Source of the DNA: Methanocorpusculum sp.
GTDB lineage: Archaea; Halobacteriota; Methanomicrobia; Methanomicrobiales; Methanocorpusculaceae
Assembly: GCA_029987235.1 (NCBI GenBank)
Contig: DALTWF010000003.1
Coordinates: 25,691-89,690 of the forward strand
Direction: 5' to 3'
Length of the DNA stretch: 64,000 bases
Shown here: piece by piece, positions 1 through 6,940 of the stretch
How positions within the stretch are numbered: position 1 is the stretch's first letter
Layout: every line of letters starts with the position of its first letter
Translations under genes and position numbers: made by a program
The notes under the pieces: model-generated
Database searches by the model: none
Seen by the model: the letters and a program-made list of their open reading frames with translations, nothing else
Told to the model about the DNA's origin: nothing

Positions 1-132
1 GGTGCTCACCCCCACCGGTATTGTCACAGGCAACTTTTTTAAGTCATTAAACCAATAGTAATATACCCTATACCATGTTTTAGGTCTAGAGGTGTGTTCT
101 ACTTTCGTTTCGATAGTAGATATGATTGTTCG

Positions 133-177
133 CACAGGTGTTGTCCGGCGTGGGAACCGGACACCCAGACACCTGTG
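133..177. other. Composite hairpin in left intergenic region
   Basis: Positions 133-141 pair perfectly with 169-177, and inside this 142-148 pairs with 157-163 around an 8-base loop. The structure lies downstream of the leftward zinc-ribbon gene, so it could end that transcript or be a protein or RNA site. The rest of 1-216 shows no convincing gene. Confidence 0.45.
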
Positions 178-216
178 TCGCAGGTTACTTCCCTATTTTG
201 ACATCCTGTTTCGCTA

Positions 217-636
217 TCATAACCCCTCATTTACATACGTCTTGCATTCTGGACAGTTCCACCGCTCCGACGTTACACCCTCATAACTCATCTGTACGAG
301 TCTGTGCCGGTTCATCCAGCAGTTCGTGCAGTAGCGCGTATCTCCGTGTCCTTTTACGAGGATATAAGGGTATTTTTCATTGTAGATTATGTCGCATTCG
401 TGAACCTCAAGCTCTTCTGCTTTTACGCGCAACTGTTTATGCAGTTCTTCAATTTCATCATAAAGCCTGTTCCGCTCAAGTTTTAACTGTAAAACTTCTT
501 CCGCTAACTTCATACTATCCTGCATCTGCCGGAATGCTGCGTCGCTCAAATCCATACATAATTTTTTGAACTCCAACTCCTTAAATGCAACGCTGGAATC
601 AAGTATTTTGGCGGCAATTTCCATCAGGTTAGACAT
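217..636 (-). CDS. Coiled-coil protein with C-terminal zinc ribbon
   Basis: 139 residues, function not recognised. Residues about 35-80 are rich in Leu, Glu and Lys with coiled-coil spacing. The C-terminus carries two CxxC pairs (Cys103/106 and Cys128/131), the layout of a zinc ribbon. It lies just downstream of the leftward RHH gene, with one base between them, so the two are probably co-transcribed from the shared operator region. A role in DNA binding or regulation of the provirus is inference. Confidence 0.7.
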   Translation of the reverse strand: MSNLMEIAAKILDSSVAFKELEFKKLCMDLSDAAFRQMQDSMKLAEEVLQLKLERNRLYDEIEELHKQLRVKAEELEVHECDIIYNEKYPYILVKGHGDTRYCTNCWMNRHRLVQMSYEGVTSERWNCPECKTYVNEGL

Positions 637-637
637 T

Positions 638-952
638 TTACTTCCCTACTTTTACACTCTGCCTCGCTCCTTTTCCCGTGTTCACCTGCGACACCGCCGT
701 CCCCGCGTTCTTTACCTCCTCCCGCGCAATTGCGCGCATCATTTCCACCATGGCGGCCGGAATTTCACCATCAGCGCCGCACGGATGCGCGCGGGATTCG
801 CGCTCGAGCTTCTCTGCAATCGCGCGCCGTAAGTATTCTGTTGTAGATATATTTTGTAAATCTGCCGCAGAATCAAGCTCTTTTTTCATTGTTTCGCTTA
901 CTCTGAAATTAATGGGTATTATACACGGTTCTCCAATTACTCGTTTTGACAT
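638..952 (-). CDS. Ribbon-helix-helix regulator, leftward
   Basis: 104 residues. The N-terminal 55 residues have the RHH pattern: a short strand (INFRVS) followed by two helices (MKKELDSAADL and STTEYLRRAIAEKLERE). The C-terminal half is low-complexity and basic at its end. RHH proteins bind DNA as dimers, inserting the strand in the major groove. The start codon (complement of 950-952) lies inside one arm of a perfect inverted repeat shared with the divergent gene at 1011, so this is a good candidate for the provirus repressor or its antagonist. The assignment of roles is inference. Confidence 0.75.
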   Translation of the reverse strand: MSKRVIGEPCIIPINFRVSETMKKELDSAADLQNISTTEYLRRAIAEKLERESRAHPCGADGEIPAAMVEMMRAIAREEVKNAGTAVSQVNTGKGARQSVKVGK

Positions 953-1013
953 ACTATCATTATGATATTAAAACGAATACTTTTATATGTTATGCCACCA
1001 TAATGATAGTATG
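950..1013. promoter_or_regulatory. Divergent operator with 15-bp inverted repeat
   Basis: Positions 950-964 (catactatcattatg) are perfectly repeated in inverted orientation at 999-1013. Each arm contains the start codon of one of two divergent RHH genes. This is the expected layout of an autoregulatory lysogeny switch, with the RHH proteins as natural candidates to bind it. Confidence 0.7.
981..988 (+). promoter_or_regulatory. TATA box of the rightward early operon
   Basis: TTTTATAT lies about 26 bases before the ATG at 1011. In archaea transcription starts about 25 bases after the TATA box, so the first gene would be read from a leaderless transcript. The box sits between the two operator arms. 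Confidence 0.6.
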
Positions 1014-1202
1014 ATGATAGTAAAAGCATCAGACGAACCGTACACAACGGTCGTAGTAAAAATACCGCGCGAAGACATTTTAGCCTTTGACGCGGTCGCA
1101 ACTGCGCGCAGAACATCTAGAGCCGCATTGATTAGAGAGTGCATCCTGGATAAAGTTGAAGAGTGGAACAACAAAACAACCACCAAGGAAGTAACCGCAT
1201 GA
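1011..1202 (+). CDS. Ribbon-helix-helix regulator, rightward
   Basis: 63 residues from ATG 1011. The pattern is strand TTVVVKIP followed by helices EDILAFDAVATA and SRAALIRECILDKVEEW, typical of RHH proteins. I chose ATG 1011 over an in-frame start at 987 because the TATA box at 981 places the transcript start at about 1010 and because 1011 mirrors the start of the divergent gene in the inverted repeat. The stop overlaps the next start (ATGA), so it heads a long translationally coupled early operon. Confidence 0.72.
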   Translation: MMIVKASDEPYTTVVVKIPREDILAFDAVATARRTSRAALIRECILDKVEEWNNKTTTKEVTA

Positions 1203-1849
1203 CAGAAAAAACAGAAAACTACGCCAGCACTTTCACAGACTGCAATCAGGGAAAGGAAACTGGCACTAAGGTATTGAAATCAGAAGACCTTAAGAATTAC
1301 GCTTTTGGCGACTCCTTAATCCGTGTCACCATGGAAGATGACAATCCAATTTTCCTTGCAAACGATGTTTGTAATGCACTCGGATATCGTAACTCTCGAG
1401 ATGCACTTTCGATGCATTGTAGCTCCGTAGCAAAACGCGACGTAGATACCGGCTATGGAGTGAAGGCAACAAACTTCATCTACGAGCCTGACCTGTACGC
1501 CCTCATCTTCGGCAGCAAACTTGACACCGCCCGCAGTTTCCAGCGCTGGGTATTCGAAGAAGTTCTGCCGAGCATCCGCAAGACCGGCGCGTACCGCAAG
1601 ACCGACATAAACCAAAATGAGGTTTACAACTACAACGAACTCCGCGAAACAATGGCACGCATGGAAGCCCGCCTGATGAAGATAGAACGCATCAAGCCCG
1701 CAAAAATCCCCGAACCCGCCAACGACCCGATTACAACCATCACCGTATGCGTAACCCCATTACAGAAAAAGAGGATTGAACTGCGCGCAAAAACGTGTTA
1801 CATAAGCACATCCGAATACACACGAAAAATCATCGAGAGATATTTATGA
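1199..1849 (+). CDS. Bro-N antirepressor fused to an RHH-like tail
   Basis: 216 residues. Residues about 30-135 form a Bro-N (prophage antirepressor) domain, with the characteristic stretches FLANDVCNALGYRNSRDAL and RSFQRWVFEEVLPSIRKTGAY. A coiled-coil linker follows. The last 40 residues (TVCVTPLQKKRIELRAK then SEYTRKIIE) look like an RHH DNA-binding domain. Bro-N proteins bind DNA or counteract repressors during viral induction. The start overlaps the previous stop. The C-terminal domain is nearly duplicated as the next separate gene. Confidence 0.8.
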   Translation: MTEKTENYASTFTDCNQGKETGTKVLKSEDLKNYAFGDSLIRVTMEDDNPIFLANDVCNALGYRNSRDALSMHCSSVAKRDVDTGYGVKATNFIYEPDLYALIFGSKLDTARSFQRWVFEEVLPSIRKTGAYRKTDINQNEVYNYNELRETMARMEARLMKIERIKPAKIPEPANDPITTITVCVTPLQKKRIELRAKTCYISTSEYTRKIIERYL

Positions 1850-1995
1850 ACCCCCGCAAACCCACCAACAACCTGAACACAAACATCACCGTGTGCGTAA
1901 CCCCATTACAGAAAAAGAGAATTGAACAGCGCGCAAAAGCGCGTAACATGAGCGTATCCGAATACGCAAGAAACATCATCGAGAAATCATTATGA
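1846..1995 (+). CDS. Stand-alone RHH protein duplicated from Bro-N tail
   Basis: 49 residues from ATG 1846, overlapping the previous stop as ATGA. It shares the run ITVCVTPLQKKRIE with the preceding gene's C-terminus, followed by matching RAK and SEY/IIE positions, so the two arose by tandem duplication. It could form mixed dimers with the Bro-N protein or compete for its sites (inference). Confidence 0.7.
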   Translation: MNPRKPTNNLNTNITVCVTPLQKKRIEQRAKARNMSVSEYARNIIEKSL

Positions 1996-2180
1996 CAAAA
2001 ACAAAAGCAGACACCAGCAAAGTCCACGCAACAACCACGAAGAGTGACAAAGCTGGCACAGAAGTATTGGACGCGAAATCCCTTAATTATATCGATGCCG
2101 ACGAACTCCAGGAAGAACAGCTCCACCAGCGCCTCGGAAACATAAAGAAACACCCTATCGCCGAGGTAATCATCGCATGA
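1992..2180 (+). CDS. Small hypothetical early protein (62 aa)
   Basis: 62 residues, Lys/Thr-rich at the start and acidic in the middle. No recognised family. Support comes from the 4-base ATGA overlaps with both neighbours in the early operon. Confidence 0.55.
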   Translation: MTKTKADTSKVHATTTKSDKAGTEVLDAKSLNYIDADELQEEQLHQRLGNIKKHPIAEVIIA

Positions 2181-2401
2181 CAGCAAAGACAGCAATCACG
2201 CTGGAAATACCCCCCGAAGCACAACTGGCCCTGATACTCGCAATCAGGAACGAACTTGAAGTGATGAAAACGCAGCTCGCAGGAAGAGAACTCAACCCGG
2301 ATGCAAAGACCAGCCTCAAAAAACGCATTGAAGCAACAGAACAGGTCTATGACGACATCTGGACGAAGGCATACCAGGAGAAAAGAGGACACACAGCATG
2401 A
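2177..2401 (+). CDS. Small helical hypothetical protein (74 aa)
   Basis: 74 residues, mostly helical. It has the form of a short strand followed by long charged helices (ALILAIRNELEVMKTQLA). No recognised family. It is coupled to both neighbours by ATGA overlaps, and weakly resembles the 72-residue protein at 3281 in length and layout. Confidence 0.55.
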   Translation: MTAKTAITLEIPPEAQLALILAIRNELEVMKTQLAGRELNPDAKTSLKKRIEATEQVYDDIWTKAYQEKRGHTA

Positions 2402-2553
2402 AAGCAGAAATCGAAATCAAGAACTGCCCAAACTGCACGCACTTAGAGAAATCAGCATGGGATGAACCATGCTGGAGCTGCCGCCTCATTAACAAACGGA
2501 CAGAAGACATGTACATGTCAAACTTTCGACCGAAAGAGGAAGCAAAATCATGA
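2398..2553 (+). CDS. Small zinc-ribbon protein (51 aa)
   Basis: 51 residues with two cysteine pairs (CPNC near residue 9 and CWSC near residue 26) that fit a zinc ribbon or treble-clef knuckle. It overlaps both neighbours by ATGA. Small Cys-pair proteins recur in this operon (3947 and 8227). Function unknown. Confidence 0.6.
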   Translation: MKAEIEIKNCPNCTHLEKSAWDEPCWSCRLINKRTEDMYMSNFRPKEEAKS

Positions 2554-2762
2554 GACACACAGCCTTTGAACAGACCCTCCTCCACATCCTGGAAAATAGA
2601 AAAGGGAAATACGAATACACAAGCGAAGTCGGCCGAAAGCTCCAGATCTACCTTACCAAAAGAGAAGACCGCTTCGAGAGACTGACCGAAACACAGGAAC
2701 AAATCATCGAAGAGATAATCAAACTCATCGAAACCGAAGTGCAGGCAGGAAGAACCCCATGA
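2550..2762 (+). CDS. Small charged helical protein (70 aa)
   Basis: 70 residues, strongly charged, with a predicted C-terminal helix (QEQIIEEIIKLIE). No recognised family. ATGA overlaps on both sides support it as a real early-operon gene. Confidence 0.55.
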   Translation: MRHTAFEQTLLHILENRKGKYEYTSEVGRKLQIYLTKREDRFERLTETQEQIIEEIIKLIETEVQAGRTP

Positions 2763-2947
2763 CAAAAAACAAAGTACTCGCCATAATCAACGAACGAAAC
2801 GTCAAACCGATTCAGGAACTTCTGTTTCGTGAAGGCGGAAGCGACGAAATCTTCTTTGTGAAAGGAGTCAACGACGGACGCATCCTGGTCGTTGACGACA
2901 ACGGCGCCCCAGTAAACATCCACCTCGAGGTGACACCAGCAGCATGA
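2759..2947 (+). CDS. Small hypothetical protein (62 aa)
   Basis: 62 residues with alternating strand-like segments (DEIFFVKGV, GRILVVDDNG). No recognised family. It overlaps its neighbours by ATGA. Confidence 0.5.
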   Translation: MTKNKVLAIINERNVKPIQELLFREGGSDEIFFVKGVNDGRILVVDDNGAPVNIHLEVTPAA

Positions 2948-3003
2948 CAATATACGCAAAAATAAACGAAAAGAGACAAGACAAAATCATCGGAGTAGAC
3001 TAA
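2944..3003 (+). CDS. Very short possible leader or mini-protein (19 aa)
   Basis: 19 codons starting in an ATGA overlap with the previous gene and ending two bases before the next start. It would keep ribosomes moving through an otherwise 58-base gap, so a coupling role is possible. Evidence is positional only. Confidence 0.3.
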   Translation: MTIYAKINEKRQDKIIGVD

Positions 3004-3005
3004 CC

Positions 3006-3284
3006 ATGGTCAAAACCATAGACGTAACCCTGCACCTCTCCTACGACGCCGCAGAAGAACTCATGCTCGCTATTTTCAAACAGGGCGAAATCCTCAAAAT
3101 CGAGGCGGACGAATGCGCAGAACGCCGCCCGAAAACCGCGACACGCTACATGAACACCAGAGACGAACTGATATGCGCACACGTCGCAGTCTCACGCGCA
3201 GTAGCCGAAAGCATCAAAAAACTAACCCCAGAACAGGAAACCGCATACCGCGAAGCAGAACGCATGGCAGGAGGAACAGCATGA
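3006..3284 (+). CDS. Hypothetical early protein (92 aa)
   Basis: 92 residues, with a strand (DVTLHLS) followed by helices. Its opening resembles that of the next gene (short amphipathic strand, then a helix beginning near residue 13: AEELMLAIF here, LYELMFALG there), so the two may be diverged copies. No family recognised. Confidence 0.55.
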   Translation: MVKTIDVTLHLSYDAAEELMLAIFKQGEILKIEADECAERRPKTATRYMNTRDELICAHVAVSRAVAESIKKLTPEQETAYREAERMAGGTA

Positions 3285-3499
3285 ACGGACAAACCACCAA
3301 AATTACCATCGAAGTAAACCCGGCAACCCTCTACGAGCTCATGTTTGCCCTGGGCACCCACATCAATTCATTAAACGGACTGATTCAGGAGACCCCCAAC
3401 GAAGACAGAAAACAACTCCTCACAGAAATCCGCGACAACGTAGCAGCAGTCAGACAGCAGCTCGAAGACGCACGCAAACTCATGGAGCGCAAAGCATGA
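3281..3499 (+). CDS. Hypothetical helical protein (72 aa)
   Basis: 72 residues from ATG 3281. It has a strand (KITIEVNP), a helix (LYELMFALGTHINSL) and a long C-terminal helix. Longer upstream in-frame starts would run through the previous gene and are rejected. Overlaps its neighbours by ATGA. Function unknown. Confidence 0.55.
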   Translation: MNGQTTKITIEVNPATLYELMFALGTHINSLNGLIQETPNEDRKQLLTEIRDNVAAVRQQLEDARKLMERKA

Positions 3500-3945
3500 C
3501 CGTAAGCGAACACCTCATACGCCTCAAAGGGCTCGCCAAAGGTGCTAACGGCGAACAAACCAAAAAGACAGAACGATTTAACTGCAATCTTCGTGTGACA
3601 CCCGAAATACGCGCAGAAATCCTCAGCAAGATGGAAGACTACGCAACCCAAAACATAGCAGACTTCATCCGCTACTGCATCACCCAGACCACCGGCATAC
3701 AGTTCCCTGAGAAAAAAAGAACGTCACAAAGATTCACCAAAGAATACTTCATCCTAAAAGCGTTAAAGGGAGCAAACGGCCGGAGGATTACCTGCAACGA
3801 AATCTCTAAAACCGCAAACTTTACTCAAATATCAGTAACCAACACCATAAATTCCCTCATCGCAAACGGCGCACCCGTTGAAAGCATCAGAGACACAACC
3901 GGCGGCATGCAGTTCCGCTGGACAGAAACTCCGGAGGAAACCTGA
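3496..3945 (+). CDS. RHH plus winged-helix DNA-binding protein
   Basis: 149 residues. Residues about 26-65 match an RHH layout (strand FNCNLRVT, helices EIRAEILSKMED and IADFIRYCI). Residues about 78-145 look like a winged helix: a helix (FILKALKGA), the pair CNEISKTAN and ISVTNTINSLIAN as a helix-turn-helix, then a wing ending MQFRWTE. Two different DNA-binding folds in one short protein suggest a transcription regulator of the early operon. No named family. Confidence 0.6.
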   Translation: MTVSEHLIRLKGLAKGANGEQTKKTERFNCNLRVTPEIRAEILSKMEDYATQNIADFIRYCITQTTGIQFPEKKRTSQRFTKEYFILKALKGANGRRITCNEISKTANFTQISVTNTINSLIANGAPVESIRDTTGGMQFRWTETPEET

Positions 3946-3946
3946 A

Positions 3947-4120
3947 ATGCCATGGGAAAAACCTCCACTGACGAAACTATTCCCCCTCTCAGACTGCACC
4001 GGATGCCCGCGATACTCAGAAGCATTAAGCACCGAAGGCGGATTCTATCCAGTCTGTTCAAGACAAGGCGACCTGCACGACATGAACTACTGCCGCATAC
4101 TCGAATACGGAGGAGCATAA
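3947..4120 (+). CDS. Small cysteine-rich protein (57 aa)
   Basis: 57 residues from ATG 3947, two bases after the previous stop. Four cysteines (CTGC pair, then two single Cys) resemble a small metal-binding knuckle. The pattern pair-then-spaced-Cys recalls the protein at 8227. Function unknown. Confidence 0.5.
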   Translation: MPWEKPPLTKLFPLSDCTGCPRYSEALSTEGGFYPVCSRQGDLHDMNYCRILEYGGA

Positions 4121-4122
4121 TC

Positions 4123-4308
4123 ATGTCCAAAAAATCACTCACCGAAATTAGTGCCTACATCACCCGTGACGAATTCAACACATTAGCCGAATATGCAAAA
4201 TTAGTAAAATTATCTATCAGTAAAGTTTGCCGCAATGCAATCCGCGAATACATCAACGAGCACCATCTTAAAACCGTAATAAAAACAGCAAAAGAGGAAC
4301 AGAAATGA
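4123..4308 (+). CDS. RHH-like small protein (61 aa)
   Basis: 61 residues from ATG 4123. A strand (TEISAYIT) is followed by helices DEFNTLAEYAKLV and SISKVCRNAIREYINEH, the ribbon-helix-helix layout. It is one of about six RHH-like products in the first 4.3 kb. Overlaps the next gene by ATGA. Confidence 0.6.
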   Translation: MSKKSLTEISAYITRDEFNTLAEYAKLVKLSISKVCRNAIREYINEHHLKTVIKTAKEEQK

Positions 4309-5288
4309 CCGTATCAGACATGACTCTGAAATTCTCGATAACACGGGTTACGGAAAAAGACATCGAGAAAGATTATACCTGCAAGTACTGGAAAGCAAAG
4401 ACAAGCGTGTTTGACGTAATCGGATACGGCAACACATTCCGCGAAGCAGGCAAAGACCTCCTCGACAAACTCCGCGAAAAGTTCAGCGAAGGAAACATGA
4501 AGCTCGCATCCGGCGAAGCACACCTTAGCGGCGAACTCACAGGGGCGACAGGCGTCATCACGCTCTGCGCACCGACGAATAGAACCCTCGATGAGTTCTG
4601 CGGTATGGATGAGGCTGAACGGGTCGAAAAGTTCGAGCAGTTGGTCAAAGAAGAAGCGCAGGAACCGGATGCAGACGAAGACGAAGAAGAGGAAGAACCT
4701 GAACTGACCACAGAAGACCTCGCAAAACTACCTTGCATGCACTGCGCAAATTATGGCGGGTATGACTGGAAAAAGACCCGCATATTATGCAACGGACGCG
4801 GATCACTCCCTCCGGAATATGTCAAAGACTGCGACAAAGCAGAACCGGCAAAAGACGCAGAAGAACCCGCAGAAGAACCGAAATACTACGGCATCAGCAT
4901 CGACCGCGAAACAAACGCATACTTCGACCCAGACACCGACTCGCTCATCTATAACAGCTGGGCGGAAATCAAACCCAAAGACATCGTCTACATCTACTTA
5001 AAGAAAGACAAACAAACCGCAGGCGGCTTCATCGGCTATGCAACCGTCGAAACCGCACGCATCGCCGAAGTCACACCAGGAAGCGTCACAACCCCGTACA
5101 AGATGAATAAGTACAGCGACTTCTGCAACGGTCAGAAACACCTAATCCTGAAACTGAAAGACATTGTCGACTTCAGTCAACACCCGATACCCGTACCGGA
5201 GAATCAGACAGCACCCCGCGGCATCAACTGGATTACCCCTGCCTACGCTGCAGCACTCAATAACGCAATCGAAGGAGGCGCAGAATGA
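4305..5288 (+). CDS. Hypothetical multidomain early protein (327 aa)
   Basis: 327 residues, no recognised family. The N-terminal 100 residues appear alpha/beta, followed by a very acidic stretch (residues about 120-145). A short Cys segment (CMHCANYGG, then two more Cys) looks like a zinc site. The C-terminal 130 residues are mixed alpha/beta, beginning after a second acidic linker. The two acidic linkers suggest independently folded modules. Overlaps the 274-residue gene downstream. Confidence 0.6.
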   Translation: MTVSDMTLKFSITRVTEKDIEKDYTCKYWKAKTSVFDVIGYGNTFREAGKDLLDKLREKFSEGNMKLASGEAHLSGELTGATGVITLCAPTNRTLDEFCGMDEAERVEKFEQLVKEEAQEPDADEDEEEEEPELTTEDLAKLPCMHCANYGGYDWKKTRILCNGRGSLPPEYVKDCDKAEPAKDAEEPAEEPKYYGISIDRETNAYFDPDTDSLIYNSWAEIKPKDIVYIYLKKDKQTAGGFIGYATVETARIAEVTPGSVTTPYKMNKYSDFCNGQKHLILKLKDIVDFSQHPIPVPENQTAPRGINWITPAYAAALNNAIEGGAE

Positions 5289-6109
5289 ACACACCGGTAA
5301 CAATCAAACACCAGCAAGTCTACTCATGGTCAGTTGCACTCACCATCGCCGCATCAGCGCTCATGGCGTCAGAGAATAAAGTGGTCAGTAGGCTCGCCGA
5401 AGAACTCGCAGATATCGCAATAGACATGACTCACGCAATGTCAACCCCCTGCTTTGACCCGCAGGCAAACTATCATCCGGAAAAGTCCGAATTCGAGACA
5501 CTTGCAGACAAAATCGAGCGGATGCACCTGAAAGAAAAACTCGAAAAAGAGCCGGAGACAGACGTTCCCCATGTACCCGATGAAATATACAACGAGTACA
5601 TGAACGCACGCAAACAGGCGGCGGAAGAGAAAACGAACGCGAAATCAAAAGCAGAAACCGCGCGATACCACAACAACCTCAGAGTTAACACCTGGACCTC
5701 CGACGAAGTACAGATTCTGCGCCGCACAGAATCAGTGCAAGAAGCATGTGCAGAGTATCATGCAGTCTATGGCGACAAGAGAAACGACAACGCAATCCGC
5801 CAGAGATGGCTCAAAATTCACCCTCCGGAGACGAGACAAAAGGCAGCATCCGAACCCGAACCCGAACCCGAACCGGAACCCGAACCGCAGGACGAAGAAG
5901 ATAAAGAAAGCAAAGACGAACCGGAACAGGAAAGACTGCCGAAGAAAGGCGACCGGGTCCTCTACCACAGGCGCGGCAGTCTCTACGACGGATGCGAAGG
6001 CATAGTCAAGAGCGTATCACGCGATACCGCAACCGTGGAGTTTCAGGCAAGAAACGGCGGCGGAAAGATTCTCCTAAACTCGTTCCGCTACAATCTGGAG
6101 ATCCTCTGA
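5285..6109 (+). CDS. Myb/SANT-like protein with EP-repeat linker
   Basis: 274 residues. Residues about 135-180 have a SANT/Myb-like helix pattern (WTSDEVQILRR near its start, IRQRWLKIHP at its end), suggesting DNA binding. An acidic Glu-Pro repeat follows, then a C-terminal 60-residue beta-rich module (GDRVLYHRRG, TATVEFQARNGG) that resembles a small SH3/KOW-type barrel. The family is not named. It probably acts on viral or host DNA (inference). Confidence 0.55.
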   Translation: MNTPVTIKHQQVYSWSVALTIAASALMASENKVVSRLAEELADIAIDMTHAMSTPCFDPQANYHPEKSEFETLADKIERMHLKEKLEKEPETDVPHVPDEIYNEYMNARKQAAEEKTNAKSKAETARYHNNLRVNTWTSDEVQILRRTESVQEACAEYHAVYGDKRNDNAIRQRWLKIHPPETRQKAASEPEPEPEPEPEPQDEEDKESKDEPEQERLPKKGDRVLYHRRGSLYDGCEGIVKSVSRDTATVEFQARNGGGKILLNSFRYNLEIL

Positions 6110-6726
6110 TGACCGAAACCGCCCCGCACTATGAAATCACCCTGCCGCCAGGAGGACCACTGCAGTGCATCGCACAAATCCAGAAAGAGACCGCAGAACT
6201 CCAAGCCCAGCGCGACCACCTGCAAAAACTGCTCACGCAGCTTGACGACCGCATCAAACAGAACAAAGCAGAACAGCTCATGCACGCCCGAGTCATACTA
6301 GACGGCAAAGCACCGCACGAAGCCATCGACCTCGTCTTAAACCCCTGCTGCAAATGGGGCACAGAACGGACCAAACCCGACGTTAAAAAGATGCGCGCAC
6401 TTTGCCCCGACCTGCTTGAGAAACTCGGCAAAGTCAACGACGCTACCGCGATGCGCATCCTTGAAACAGCACACGACGGAGACAAAGGCTTTGTCCAGCG
6501 ACAGCTCCGCACGATAGACCCAAAGACATACTGGTCAAAAGTGCAGGTGAATCTTACGGATCTGACGAAAGAAGAAGAAGCGTTCTGCATCGACAACGGC
6601 ATTATCACAGTGACTAAGAAAATCATCGGAGAACCAACCGTCATGCCCCGCGCATTCGCATCAGCACTCAAAAGCCAGAAAAAACCGAAGACACTCAAAG
6701 CAGCAGAGGATGATGACGAAACATGA
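6109..6726 (+). CDS. Coiled-coil hypothetical protein (205 aa)
   Basis: 205 residues. Residues about 22-60 form a coiled coil; the rest is helical with no recognised fold. It lies two genes before the RecT gene, where recombination partners such as exonucleases often lie, but no nuclease motif is visible. The start overlaps the previous stop (TGATG). Confidence 0.55.
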   Translation: MTETAPHYEITLPPGGPLQCIAQIQKETAELQAQRDHLQKLLTQLDDRIKQNKAEQLMHARVILDGKAPHEAIDLVLNPCCKWGTERTKPDVKKMRALCPDLLEKLGKVNDATAMRILETAHDGDKGFVQRQLRTIDPKTYWSKVQVNLTDLTKEEEAFCIDNGIITVTKKIIGEPTVMPRAFASALKSQKKPKTLKAAEDDDET

Positions 6727-6938
6727 ACACCAAAGACAAAGAGTTCTACAAACAAGAGCTGCAGCACGTCCGCAACCTGATGACAAACATCCGCAACGCC
6801 ATGATGAAAGAGACCTCACCCGCCGACGGCTCCCAGAGGGTGAACCACGACGCACGAATGCACCAAATCTCAGGAATAATCCGCCATATAGGATATTTAG
6901 AAACCTACATCGAAGAATCAAAAATCATGGAGAAATAA
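6723..6938 (+). CDS. Small hypothetical protein upstream of recT (71 aa)
   Basis: 71 residues, helical and charged. It overlaps the previous gene by ATGA and ends two bases before the RecT start. No family recognised; its tight position suggests a role with the annealing protein or simple coupling. Confidence 0.5.
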   Translation: MNTKDKEFYKQELQHVRNLMTNIRNAMMKETSPADGSQRVNHDARMHQISGIIRHIGYLETYIEESKIMEK

Positions 6939-6940
6939 TC

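Noticed and set aside
1..216. Left attachment site or integrase.
   Set aside because: No tRNA 3' fragment or integrase-like frame is present; the left provirus end lies outside the window.
5849..5890. Tandem gaacc-type repeat.
   Set aside because: It encodes the Glu-Pro linker of the SANT-like protein and needs no separate explanation.
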